From Anaerolineales bacterium (GTDB lineage: Bacteria; Chloroflexota; Anaerolineae; 4572-78; J111), in contig JAAUSP010000103.1 in NCBI GenBank assembly GCA_012032575.1, positions 1-16,825 on the forward strand: a DNA stretch of 16,825 nucleotides. The letters run 5' to 3'. The position numbers were made by a program, and so were the translations under genes. Below the pieces are notes generated by a model. That model saw only the letters and a program-made list of their open reading frames with translations. It searched no databases and was not told the DNA's origin. Positions 1-7,154 of this stretch are shown here, in pieces (the stretch's first letter is position 1; the number at the start of each line of letters is the position of its first letter).

Positions 1-66
1 TTCGGTCTGGTAATCTTCGTTCTGAACCGAATAAAAGAGGTCACTTTTGAAAGGAGGATTGACCAT
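1..66 (-). CDS. 5' end of an unidentified gene
   Basis: Only the first 22 codons lie in the window; the gene runs off the left edge. An ATG at 66 is preceded on the minus strand by AAAGGAG with a 7-nt spacer, a textbook ribosome binding site. The translation begins MVNPPFKSDLFYSVQNEDY, which looks protein-like and has no stop. It lies on the same strand as the peptide-binding lipoprotein, 124 nt downstream of that gene's stop. I do not securely recognise the family, and the fragment is too short for a domain call. It is not obviously a permease N-terminus (polar, no membrane helix), so it does not look like the expected transporter partner of the binding protein. Existence is moderately likely; function is unknown. 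Confidence 0.55.
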   Translation of the reverse strand, partial: MVNPPFKSDLFYSVQNEDYQTE

Positions 67-113
67 TGCCTCTCTCCTTTGAGGGATACAGCGATCAAAA
101 AAGTTACTTTAAC

Positions 114-180
114 TTCATCCAGAAGCGGGTACAGAGCGGGAAGGATGAAACGATCTGGAGCGCAAAAGCTCAGCTTTTGC
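114..180 (-). terminator. Weak hairpins after the binding-protein gene
   Basis: Two small inverted repeats lie between the stop at 191 and the next start at 66. GCAAAAG/CTTTTGC pairs across a 5-nt loop at 162-180, starting 11 nt after the stop. TTCATCC/GGATGAA pairs at 114-149 across a 22-nt loop. Neither is followed directly by a clean U-run, so termination here is only a possibility. Nothing else is seen in the spacer. Confidence 0.25.
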
Positions 181-190
181 ACTCGCTATC

Positions 191-1949
191 TTATTCCTGG
201 GGCGGCGTGAGCAACTGCCATTCGGCGGCGTTCCAGGTAACGGTATCGTAAATGTGCGGGCGGACGCCTTGCAGGTTGAGGCTGAGGCCGTAACGGTCGG
301 GCAGGGCCAGCAGGGGTATCTGGGGCAGGTCTTGCTGAAGAATGGTGGCCAGTTCACACAGCAAGGTCCGGCGGCGATTGGTCGGCAGCGGACTGCGCAG
401 GGCATCAAAAATGCCGCCCAGGGTGGGGTTGCGATAGCGGCTGACGTTGAGGCCGGCGATGGGATTATCACGGGTGGGAATGGAGCGGGGGTCAAAATAG
501 TCGGCCATATAAGGGTAGGGTCAACCCCGTAGTAGCCGTCGTCCCACAAATCCAGGTCGAAGTTGCCGCGGAGTTCGATCCCGTTGTTTTCCCAGGTGTT
601 CCACAACTGCCCGCCCTCGACCACCTCGCGCTCCAATTTGATGCCGACTTCCAGCAGCATTTCTTCGATCAGGCGGTGAGCGGTGACGAGTTCCTCGCCA
701 AACTCCTCGTAGATGTAACTTTTTAATACCAGCGGTGTGCCGTCCTCGACCGTGCCGCAGCCCTGGCAGTAGCGAATGGGGTCATCGGGGTTGGTCAGCC
801 GCCAGCCGGCCTGATCAATCAGAGCGATGGAGACGCCGGGGTTGAAGGTGGTGGGGGCCAGTTGGCAGCCCAGTTGGGACAGTTCGGTGTCTATGGGGAT
901 GGCCCGGCCCAGGAAGGCTTCTTCGTTGAGACGGTTGACATCAATGGCGGCGCGAATGGCCTCGCGTATTTTGGGGTTGGCCAGCACCGGATGGGGTTGG
1001 GCCGGGTCGCCGCTGCCGAAGGCGCTGAGATTAGGCACCAGGCGCAGCACAAAGCGGGCCGGATTGGTGACAAAAACGGTCACGTTTTCATTGTTTTCCA
1101 TAAATGTCAGGGCCGGGTCTTCGGGCCAGATATCCAGATGGGCGTTGCCCCGTTCCAGGTTGCGGCGGCGAAAGTCGGGGTCGGACTGAATCTCAAAGAC
1201 CAGTTGTTTGGCCAGGGCCGGTCGGGGACAAAATAGTTGGGGTTGGGGGCAAAGGTCAGACGCACCCCACGCAGCCACTGATCCAGCACAAACGGGCCGG
1301 TGCTGACCGGCTCGAAGTTGCAGTCCCAAAAGAGCATCTGGTTCGTCGGGCCGCAGTGGTGGGCTGGAAAAACGCCGGTGCCGTTGCCGCCAAATTGAAG
1401 CAGATAGTTGGGGTAAAACTGGCGGTAGCGGACGACCGCCGTCAGCGGGTCGGGCGTTTCGACGGCGTCAATCAGATCAAAACCGGGGGCCCAGATGCGG
1501 CTGTCTTTGAAGGACTGCCAGGTGTAGGCGACGTCGGCGGAGGAAAAGGGCTGGCCGTCGCTCCATAAAATACCGGGGCGCAGCCGCCAGGTGACGGTCA
1601 GGCCGTCTTCGCTCAGGCCGCCGTTGGCCAGGGTGGGCAGGTCGGCGGCCAGTTCGGGGTAGTAGTTGCCGTCGGGGCCAATTTCGGCCAGCGCGCCGTA
1701 GACCAGCTCGCCGACCAGGGCTTCGTAGCCGGTATCGTTGAGGTAGGCATTGAAGCTGGGCGGGTCAATGGGAATCGGCACGATGATGGCGTCCTCGCGC
1801 ACATCAACTGCCAGAGCCAGGGGCGGCAGGGTAGGTGTGGGCAGGGGCGTGGCGGTGGGCGGCGGCGGGGCCGCCAGTTCGCAGGCGGACAGGTAAAAGG
1901 CAAGCCCCAGCAGGAAGATGAGTTGGATCAAACGCAGGTTGAATTTCAC
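191..1949 (-). CDS. Peptide/solute-binding lipoprotein (SBP_bac_5), two frame breaks
   Basis: This is an extracytoplasmic binding protein of the oligopeptide/nickel ABC transporter type. The GTG start at 1949 gives a lipoprotein signal peptide with lipobox LSAC (Cys23), then a Pro/Thr-rich linker (about residues 27-45) and family landmarks such as 'LTVTWRLRPGILWSDGQPFS' and 'SADVAYTWQS'. The frame breaks twice. Near 1215-1217 'YFVPDR' continues as 'LAKQLVFEIQSDP' if one C is added to a C run. Near 518-520 'GYYGVDP' continues as 'YPYMADYFDPRS' if one C is added. Repaired length is about 586 residues, normal for the family. No permease or ATPase gene is adjacent. Ligand is unknown. The breaks could mean a real pseudogene, but I favour missing bases because other genes in the window show the same defect. 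Confidence 0.85.
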
Positions 1950-1955
1950 CGGGTC

Positions 1956-1983
1956 ATTGTAATACGGGCGGAAAGAAGGACAA
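1956..1983 (-). promoter_or_regulatory. Predicted promoter of the binding-protein gene, leaderless
   Basis: On the minus strand TTGTCC (1978-1983) is separated by 16 nt from TACAAT (1956-1961), and the GTG start follows after only 6 nt. No Shine-Dalgarno sequence precedes the GTG. A transcript starting at the usual distance would begin at or next to the start codon. This is prediction from consensus only. Confidence 0.4.
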
Positions 1984-2020
1984 AATTGGCTCTTTTGGAA
2001 TACAGCGGGTCAGAGACAAC

Positions 2021-2048
2021 GTGATGCGTGATGCGTGATGCGTGATGA
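2021..2048. repeat. Heptamer tandem repeat GTGATGC (4 units)
   Basis: Three perfect GTGATGC units and a fourth GTGATGA lie in the 306-nt spacer between the divergent binding-protein and response-regulator genes. The last unit can pair with downstream ATCACG (CGTGAT 2041-2046 with 2053-2058). The same class of 7-8 bp array occurs inside the glycosyltransferase gene. The rest of this spacer holds the two promoters and a small hairpin at 2164-2178. Confidence 0.85.
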
Positions 2049-2194
2049 TCTAATCACGTATCAGGTTCAAACCCCACGAAATCCTGAAGACCGACAAAAT
2101 TTTAGTTCAAGCGCTGGCAGGGCAGGTGGAATACATTTTAGGCTAAAAATAAGCCAATCAGGACCGTTTTTCAAACGGATTTCAAACCAATCCA

Positions 2195-2203
2195 TGCTAT
2201 AGT
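2195..2203 (+). promoter_or_regulatory. Extended -10 promoter element for the response regulator
   Basis: TGC-TATAGT matches the extended -10 pattern TGn-TATAAT and lies about 52 nt upstream of the ATG at 2256. No good -35 is visible, as is usual for extended -10 promoters. A perfect 6-bp hairpin, CCGTTT-TTC-AAACGG (2164-2178), sits 17 nt upstream and could be an operator. Confidence 0.4.
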
Positions 2204-2255
2204 AGTAGTTAAACCTGTCGCACTAAAGGCAGATTTATTTTCAGGATGAATTAAC

Positions 2256-2636
2256 ATGGTAAATTTAAGCTCTATTCTCGTAGTTGACGACGACCCCCTT
2301 ATCTTAAGCGTGATGCTGCAAGTGCTGGCACGGGCGGTAGCTCCTTCGACTAACATTATGACTGCTTATAATGGGGAAGAAGGGCTGCGTCTGGCTCGTC
2401 AAAATCTACCGGATGTCATCATTACCGATTTGATGATGCCCAAAATGGATGGCTTTGAACTGGTCGAGTCAATTCGGCGGGAGGAAACTTCCAACCGAAC
2501 CCGCATCATCGGCGTGAGCAGCAGCAGCGCACGCGATGCCAGAACTACTGCTTTTCGCAAAATGTGCGACAGCTTTCTCAATAAGCCCTTTATGCCCAAT
2601 GAGCTGATTGAGAAATTGAAACATTTAGTCGCCTAA
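2256..2636 (+). CDS. Single-domain response regulator (CheY-like receiver)
   Basis: The 126-residue protein is a complete receiver domain and nothing else, so it must signal through protein contacts rather than DNA binding. Expected residues are present: the acidic cluster Asp11-Asp12-Asp13 (VVDDDP), the phosphoacceptor Asp58 in 'ITDLMMPKMDG', Ser88 at the switch Thr/Ser position, Phe107 at the aromatic switch position and the conserved Lys110 before Pro111 (KPF). AGGA lies 9 nt before the ATG. It is alone on its strand: its neighbours on both sides are on the minus strand, and a strong terminator follows 3 nt after the stop. No histidine kinase is in the window, so the partner is unknown. 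A role in two-component phosphotransfer is secure; the pathway is not. Confidence 0.93.
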   Translation: MVNLSSILVVDDDPLILSVMLQVLARAVAPSTNIMTAYNGEEGLRLARQNLPDVIITDLMMPKMDGFELVESIRREETSNRTRIIGVSSSSARDARTTAFRKMCDSFLNKPFMPNELIEKLKHLVA

Positions 2637-2639
2637 AGT

Positions 2640-2684
2640 GACCGCCGACCGCTGTAATTTTCAGCAGTCGGCGGTCTTCTTTTT
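2640..2684 (+). terminator. Strong intrinsic terminator of the response regulator
   Basis: GACCGCCGAC and GTCGGCGGTC pair perfectly, a single C/A mismatch follows, then GCTG pairs with CAGC around a 7-nt loop. The run TTCTTTTT follows directly. The hairpin starts 4 nt after the stop codon. The end of the U-tract overlaps the stop codon of the convergent murJ gene (2683-2685). Confidence 0.9.
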
Positions 2685-4224
2685 AGCGCCGGATAAGCCG
2701 GGGGACGGCGCGAAGCTCCTCCAGCCCCAACAACAACCCAACCACAATATAAACCAGCACGCCCAGGATGCCGCCCGCAGCGGCCACCACCAGCGGCGAC
2801 AGCATCGGAACGAGTGCGATGAAGGCCAGTATCGCCGCGCCCATGGCCCCGGCTGCCAGGGCGGTGCGAGCCAGGGTGCTGAGCAGCGGTCTGACCTCGA
2901 CTCCGGCCATGCGCCGGTTGGCAATCGCCAGCAACACCAGAACCTCAATCGTCACCGCAACCGCGTTGGAGAGGGCTAATCCCCCAGCGTCAAGCACCCG
3001 ATAAAGCAGCACAGCCAGCCCGACATTGACCAGCATACCAATCACCGCGCCGACCAGCGGCGTAGTCGTATCTTTTTGGGCATAAAAGAGGCGGTTGACC
3101 ACCTCCAGGGCGCAGTGAGCCACCAGCGCCAGCGCCCAAAATTGCAGCGATTGATACACCGCCGCCGTCGAGTCCGGCCCAAATTCCCCCCGTTCAAACA
3201 TCAATTGAATCAAAGGCCGCCCCAGAACGATCAAACCGACAGTGGCCGGAATAGACAGGGCCAGAATGACCCGCAGCGATTGTTCGACGGTGTGGCGCAG
3301 GCTGGCCCGGTCGCCGCGCGCGGCCAGTTCGGCCATCGTCGGGAACAACACAATGCCAATGGCCGAGCCGATGATGGTTTGGGGCATCTGCATCAAATCC
3401 CAGCCGTAATCCAGCGCCGAGACGCTGCCCTGGCCCAGGCGGGAGGCCAGGTTAAAGATCACCAGAAAATTAACCTGAATCACGCCCAGAGTTAAAATTC
3501 GCGGCCCCAGCAACCGGGCGACCTGGCGCAGCCCCGGATCGCTCCAGCCGAGGCCGGGATAATAGCGTATGCGGTAGCGGACAAGGCCCGGAATCTGGAT
3601 CAATAGATGACCGGCGGCCCCGGCCACCGCGCCCCACATCAAGCCGTACACCCCCAGACTCGGCGCGAGAAAGATCGCCCCGGTAATCAGGCCCAGATTG
3701 TAAATGATCGGCGCCAGCGCCGGCAGCAAAAAGTGCTGATGGACGTGCAACACCCCGCCGGCCAGTCCGCTGACGCTGAAAATGAGGGTGGAAATCAGAG
3801 CCAGCCGCATCAGGTTGGCGGTAAGCTGTTGGGTTGCGGGGGGAAAGCCGGGGGCGATGAGCCACTCCACCAGCGGCAGGGCCACTATGGCAATCAGCGC
3901 CGCCGCCGCCGCCGTGACCAGCAGCATCGTGTTGAGGGTGGAACTGGTCAGCCGCCAGCCGGTGGGGTCGTTGGCCGGGCGTAGAGTCAGCCGTTCGCTG
4001 AGAATGGGGATGAAGGCGGTGGCTAATGCGCCGCCGGAGATGAGCATGAACAAAATATCGGGCAGGCGAAAGGCGGCCACAAAGGCATCGTAATCGCCGC
4101 CGGTGCCGAAGGCGCGGGCCACCACCACCTGTCGCCCGATGGCCAGGCCTTTGTTGACCAGGAACGCGGCCATCAGAATCATCGTCGAGCGGACGAGATG
4201 GGATAGATGGAATTTAAACGGCAT
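2683..4224 (-). CDS. murJ: Lipid II flippase MurJ (MviN)
   Basis: This polytopic inner-membrane protein moves lipid II, the peptidoglycan precursor, from the cytoplasmic to the outer face of the membrane. At about 513 residues it matches the family's usual length and hydrophobic pattern. The N-terminal block 'DAFVAAFRLPDILFMLISGG' followed by 'ALATAFIPI' is the MurJ signature region, and 'LFERGEF' occurs in the second half as in other members. ATG at 4224 is chosen; a GTG directly before it (4227) would add one residue. No ribosome binding site is evident. A small ORF ends 33 nt upstream on the same strand, so co-transcription or coupling is likely. It converges with the response regulator. 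The reading frame is intact. Confidence 0.92.
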   Translation of the reverse strand: MPFKFHLSHLVRSTMILMAAFLVNKGLAIGRQVVVARAFGTGGDYDAFVAAFRLPDILFMLISGGALATAFIPILSERLTLRPANDPTGWRLTSSTLNTMLLVTAAAAALIAIVALPLVEWLIAPGFPPATQQLTANLMRLALISTLIFSVSGLAGGVLHVHQHFLLPALAPIIYNLGLITGAIFLAPSLGVYGLMWGAVAGAAGHLLIQIPGLVRYRIRYYPGLGWSDPGLRQVARLLGPRILTLGVIQVNFLVIFNLASRLGQGSVSALDYGWDLMQMPQTIIGSAIGIVLFPTMAELAARGDRASLRHTVEQSLRVILALSIPATVGLIVLGRPLIQLMFERGEFGPDSTAAVYQSLQFWALALVAHCALEVVNRLFYAQKDTTTPLVGAVIGMLVNVGLAVLLYRVLDAGGLALSNAVAVTIEVLVLLAIANRRMAGVEVRPLLSTLARTALAAGAMGAAILAFIALVPMLSPLVVAAAGGILGVLVYIVVGLLLGLEELRAVPRLIRR

Positions 4225-4257
4225 CACTGGGGTGGATTCTTGGCCTGTTTTGAATAA

Positions 4258-4410
4258 TCAGCATATTTTCGTCGTTGGATTGGTCGGTACACCCCAGCGC
4301 AGCAGCAGGCCAGCCGCTTCATCGGTCAGCACGTCGGTGAGACCTTCGCTTTCGTAAAGCTGCTCGACGAGAGGGCGGGTTGCGTTTTCCTTTGTAGTTG
4401 CCGGAGTCAT
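4258..4410 (-). CDS. Small ORF upstream of murJ (50 aa)
   Basis: ATG at 4410 opens a 50-codon frame with the protein-like core 'RPLVEQLYESEGLTDVLTDE' followed by AAGLLLRWG, an acidic amphipathic helical stretch. I do not recognise the family. A good promoter ends 7 nt before the ATG, and murJ starts 33 nt after the stop, so it could be the first gene of a murJ transcript. The last ten residues (VPTNPTTKIC) look less natural. Adding one G to the GGGG run just before them would give a longer tail that overlaps the murJ start. Since other genes in this window lack single bases, the true C-terminus is uncertain. It could also be a decayed fragment. Confidence 0.5.
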   Translation of the reverse strand: MTPATTKENATRPLVEQLYESEGLTDVLTDEAAGLLLRWGVPTNPTTKIC

Positions 4411-4417
4411 AAGCGCT

Positions 4418-4445
4418 TTGATAACAAATTATTGACTTCTGTCAA
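4418..4445 (-). promoter_or_regulatory. Promoter for the small ORF and murJ
   Basis: A perfect -35 TTGACA (4440-4445), a 16-nt spacer and TATCAA (4418-4423) lie on the minus strand, 7 nt before the ATG at 4410. The -35 is one arm of the inverted repeat TTGAC-TTCT-GTCAA (4432-4445), which could bind a dimeric regulator. No Shine-Dalgarno sequence fits between promoter and ATG, so the transcript would be leaderless. Confidence 0.5.
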
Positions 4446-4447
4446 GC

Positions 4448-5053
4448 TTAAAAGTTGAAAAGTATTCCGACCACAATTTTAAAGCCAGGGAGTTGCGTTG
4501 ATGCCGCGGTATCGTCGCCCGTATACTTTCCGGTCAGGGTGTAATTTTCTTGGGCAAGGTTAAAAACCTCAATCGTTTTCGCTTCGTAATCTACCAACCA
4601 ATATTCAGGTACGCCGGCTTCCTGATATAGCTTGAATTTGGTCTCGCGATCATAACTGGCGTTAGAAGGTGAGAGAATCTCTATAACTAAATCGGGAACA
4701 CCTTCAACGTATTGATTACCGATGATGCCAATTCGTTCTTTTTTAACAAAGAAAATATCCGGTTCCACCGGCACAGGTTGGTTTGGCAGACGAACGCCGC
4801 ATGGCGCTTCCAATACTTCGCCCAGGTTTTTATCTTCTGCGTATAGACGCATCCTGGCAAACAATCCACCAGACGAGCGTTGATGATTAACCGAAGGAGG
4901 TGGGGACATTTGTAACACTCCGTCAATGATTTCATACTTCCAACCATCATCAGGAAAGTTGAGCCAATCTTGGTAAGTCCAATCACCCTGCCGGGGGAAG
5001 CGGGGCTGATCGTGGGGTGAGATAAGCGCAGCATCAACCCTTTTTGTAACCAT
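4448..5053 (-). CDS. Uma2 family endonuclease-like protein (DUF820)
   Basis: This 201-residue protein belongs to the Uma2 (DUF820) family, which has a PD-(D/E)xK nuclease fold. Visible landmarks are 'YEIIDGVLQMSPPP' (from residue 40), 'VEPDIFFV' with Asp99, 'PDLVIEILSPSN' with Glu125 and 'YDRETKFKLYQEAGVPEYWL' with Lys139; Asp99, Glu125 and Lys139 are the likely metal and catalytic residues. The ATG at 5053 has AAAGGAG 10 nt upstream, the best start. A TAAAAT hexamer (5085-5090) could be its -10, but no -35 is clear. These genes occur in many copies in Chloroflexota and cyanobacteria, and their biological role is unsettled. It follows the glycosyltransferase by 53 nt, with no sign of a functional link. 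Confidence 0.9.
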   Translation of the reverse strand: MVTKRVDAALISPHDQPRFPRQGDWTYQDWLNFPDDGWKYEIIDGVLQMSPPPSVNHQRSSGGLFARMRLYAEDKNLGEVLEAPCGVRLPNQPVPVEPDIFFVKKERIGIIGNQYVEGVPDLVIEILSPSNASYDRETKFKLYQEAGVPEYWLVDYEAKTIEVFNLAQENYTLTGKYTGDDTAASTQLPGFKIVVGILFNF

Positions 5054-5106
5054 ACAGTTGCTTCTCCTTTCTTAACCCACTTGAATTTTACCACATTTCC
5101 CCTGGC

Positions 5107-7146
5107 TTAAGGAATTACAGTGATGTGACCGAGCGCGGCCGCTGCCCCATCCTCACTCGCCAGGCCGGTGACGCCCTCGCTGGGGTAGGGTGGCTGGGCA
5201 TTGTAGACGACCGCTTCCAGCCGATACGAGCCGGGCGGTGTATCGGCGGCCAGCAGGAGGGTGTAAACGTTGATCGCTCCGTTCAGGGTCGGGTCGGCCA
5301 GCGGCCAGGCCGAGGTGCGGAAATGGCGGTCGTTGAGCAGGTCTTTATCCACCTGGGCGGCGATGCGGCCCTCTTCGCCGCGCAGGCGCAGAGAGACTTT
5401 GTAATCAACGTCGGTGTCACGTAGCAAGGTAAAGTGAAGGGTAGCCCAGGCTGGATGCGCTACAGGTGTGCTTTCGCCCTCCGGCGGATACCCGCCAAAG
5501 GCTGCACCATCCAGGCGTAAAACATCGCCAAAGGTGACGCTGACCGGCGGCAGGTCGGTGGGCAGACTAAAATTAGTACCCGCCTCCGGCAAGCTGTACC
5601 ATTCGACATGATAGCCGCGAAAATCGCGCTGGCCCAATCGCTGGCCGTATTTTTGGGCCAGAAAGGGTATGACGCCGCGCGGGTCGGTATCGCTGCCGCG
5701 CCAGGTAATCCAGAACAGGCGCGCGCGTCCGGCGGCTTCGCGGGTGAGAATGTCGGCGGCGGTGTGAATGTCCACAAAGAGGTAGCGAGGCGGGGCGGCA
5801 AGGTGTCGTCTGTCGGCGTAGTAGTGGAACGGATGCGGTACGTCCACGTAGACCAGATCGTTGGCCGTGGTTTCGGCGGTCAGCCAATCGGCCACGCCAG
5901 CCGAGTCGTCTTTGAAGTAGGTTTCGTTGGTGTAGTAGCTGTGGAGGGCGAAGAGGAAGATGGCGAGCAAGGCAAAACGTAAAACGTAAAACGTAAAACG
6001 TAAAACGTAAAACCTGACCCCTGACCCCAGGATCAGGAATAATGCCGGGGTGACGAGGATGAGATAGCGGGGTTCGAAGGAGGGTTGGCGTTGGAGGACG
6101 AGGAAGTAGGCGGCGAGCGGGATGAGGAACCAGCCGAGGAGGAAAAAGAGGGTTGGAAGGTTGGAAGGTTGGAAGGTTGGAAGGTTGGAAGGTTGGAAAG
6201 TTGGAAGGCTTGTCCTGAGCGAAGTCGAAGGGTTGGAAGGTTGGGTTAGATTTTTGAATAGTTGAAAAAATACGATAAGGCCAGAGATTAGGGCGATGGC
6301 GGTCATGCTCCAGGTGGCGGGTTGGGGGTCGAGGGTGAGGCCGGTGGTGTAGGCTTGCCAGGTGCGGAGGATGAAATCGCTCAGGCGGGGGGGGATCAGG
6401 TTGGGGTTGGTGTAGCTGGTAATTTGGCGGAGGGCCAGAAAAAGCTGGGGCGTAAACAGCAGCAGAATTCCTGCTTGAGAAACAATCCATGTGATGAAAC
6501 GAGTAGCCCGATTCTCGCCACCCCTGAAGGTCCAAACCAACCAGGCGAGGTTGTGAAAGATAAGCAAAAAGATGCTGAAGTAATGAGTGTAGAGACAGGC
6601 AGCGCCCAGAAGGATGTAAGCAATAGTGAGCCAGCGCCGGTCTCTGGTCTTCGGTCTCCGGTCAGAAAAAAGGATCCGCCACAAAATAAAGGTGCTGGCC
6701 AGAGCCAGAAACGTAATCATAGCGTAACTGCGGACTTCCTGGGCGTAGGCGATGTACAGGGGGGAAAGGGCGGCGAGGAGGGAAGTGAAGGTGCAGGGGA
6801 GCAGGGGAGCAGGGGAGCAGGGGTGATTGTGAGAGCGTGAAATTGAGTGGGCGAAACGGTACAGCAGCGCGACGGTGAGCAGGCTGAAGACGACCGACAG
6901 GAAGCGCAGGGTAAATTCGTTGTGACCGGCGAAGGCCAGCCATAGGTGCAGCAGGCTAAAATAGGCCGGGGGGTGAACGTCCATAGCCGGCAGGGTAGGG
7001 ATTTGCGAAATGGGTTGGGAGGCTACAAAAATACTGTGACCTTCGTCCCACCAGATGCTTTGAAAATCGAGCTGGTAGAGGCGCAGGCCAAAGGCCAGCC
7101 ACAGGATCAACACGGGAAACATCACGCGGCGGGGAAAGAATTTCAT
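5107..7146 (-). CDS. GT39-like membrane glycosyltransferase
   Basis: The 679-residue protein resembles dolichyl-phosphate-mannose/ArnT-type (GT39, GT-C fold) glycosyltransferases, which move a sugar from a polyprenyl-phosphate carrier on the outer membrane face. After the first membrane helix (about 8-26) the loop carries 'WWDEGHS' (Asp34-Glu35, the usual catalytic acidic pair) and then 'MDVHPPAYF' (Asp56, His58), the typical HPP motif. Many further hydrophobic helices run to about residue 410, then a soluble C-terminal domain. Four short tandem-repeat arrays lie inside the gene, all in frame, giving low-complexity stretches such as PTFQPSNL repeats. The ATG at 7146 has no Shine-Dalgarno sequence but a promoter ends 8 nt upstream. 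Substrate and acceptor are unknown. Confidence 0.85.
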   Translation of the reverse strand: MKFFPRRVMFPVLILWLAFGLRLYQLDFQSIWWDEGHSIFVASQPISQIPTLPAMDVHPPAYFSLLHLWLAFAGHNEFTLRFLSVVFSLLTVALLYRFAHSISRSHNHPCSPAPLLPCTFTSLLAALSPLYIAYAQEVRSYAMITFLALASTFILWRILFSDRRPKTRDRRWLTIAYILLGAACLYTHYFSIFLLIFHNLAWLVWTFRGGENRATRFITWIVSQAGILLLFTPQLFLALRQITSYTNPNLIPPRLSDFILRTWQAYTTGLTLDPQPATWSMTAIALISGLIVFFQLFKNLTQPSNPSTSLRTSLPTFQPSNLPTFQPSNLPTLFFLLGWFLIPLAAYFLVLQRQPSFEPRYLILVTPALFLILGSGVRFYVLRFTFYVLRFALLAIFLFALHSYYTNETYFKDDSAGVADWLTAETTANDLVYVDVPHPFHYYADRRHLAAPPRYLFVDIHTAADILTREAAGRARLFWITWRGSDTDPRGVIPFLAQKYGQRLGQRDFRGYHVEWYSLPEAGTNFSLPTDLPPVSVTFGDVLRLDGAAFGGYPPEGESTPVAHPAWATLHFTLLRDTDVDYKVSLRLRGEEGRIAAQVDKDLLNDRHFRTSAWPLADPTLNGAINVYTLLLAADTPPGSYRLEAVVYNAQPPYPSEGVTGLASEDGAAAALGHITVIP
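5972..6013. repeat. Heptamer array GTAAAAC inside the glycosyltransferase gene
   Basis: One GCAAAAC unit is followed by five perfect GTAAAAC units, 42 nt in all, which is 14 codons. The minus-strand product is a repeated FYVLRFT-like peptide within a hydrophobic region. A shorter duplicated heptamer (CTGACCC twice) follows at 6014-6027. Confidence 0.95.
6151..6246. repeat. Octamer array GGTTGGAA with a 24-nt interruption
   Basis: Six perfect GGTTGGAA units and one variant run from 6151 to 6206. A 24-nt block (6207-6230, core CTTGTCCTGAGCGAAGTCG) interrupts, and the octamers resume at 6231. The whole is 96 nt, divisible by both 8 and 3, so repeat phase and reading frame are both kept. The product is a Pro/Thr/Gln/Ser/Asn-rich segment of the glycosyltransferase. 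Confidence 0.95.
6637..6662. repeat. Degenerate heptamer array CGGTCTC
   Basis: CGGTCTC, TGGTCTT, CGGTCTC and a partial CGGTC lie in the glycosyltransferase gene and encode an Arg-rich loop ('RRPKTRDRR') on the minus strand. The copies are imperfect, so this may be an older array. Confidence 0.7.
6793..6824. repeat. Octamer array GCAGGGGA (4 units), G-quadruplex motif
   Basis: Three GCAGGGGA units and a final GCAGGGGT lie in the glycosyltransferase gene. They place four runs of GGGG with 4-nt AGCA loops on the plus strand (6796-6823), a canonical four-tetrad G-quadruplex pattern on the template strand of the gene. The product is the segment CSPAPLLP. Confidence 0.92.
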
Positions 7147-7154
7147 AGAGGCGA

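Noticed and set aside
66..251. Plus-strand 61-codon ORF with TTG start and AAAGGAGG 8 nt upstream
   Set aside because: The ribosome binding site is good, but the ORF overlaps the end of the binding-protein gene, its tail is antisense to that gene, and the opposing minus-strand start at 66 gives a better protein-like beginning. Kept only as a remote alternative.
115..1329. A single 404-codon minus-strand frame as one gene
   Set aside because: Only the part from about 521 to 1214 reads as binding protein; both ends are the wrong frame next to single-base breaks.
4231..4290. A murJ start upstream of 4227
   Set aside because: The frame meets a TGA within about 45 nt upstream, with no start codon between it and the GTG at 4227.
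6151..6246. CRISPR-like array
   Set aside because: Units are 8 bp, directly adjacent and lack unique spacers; there are no cas genes. It is a simple tandem repeat.
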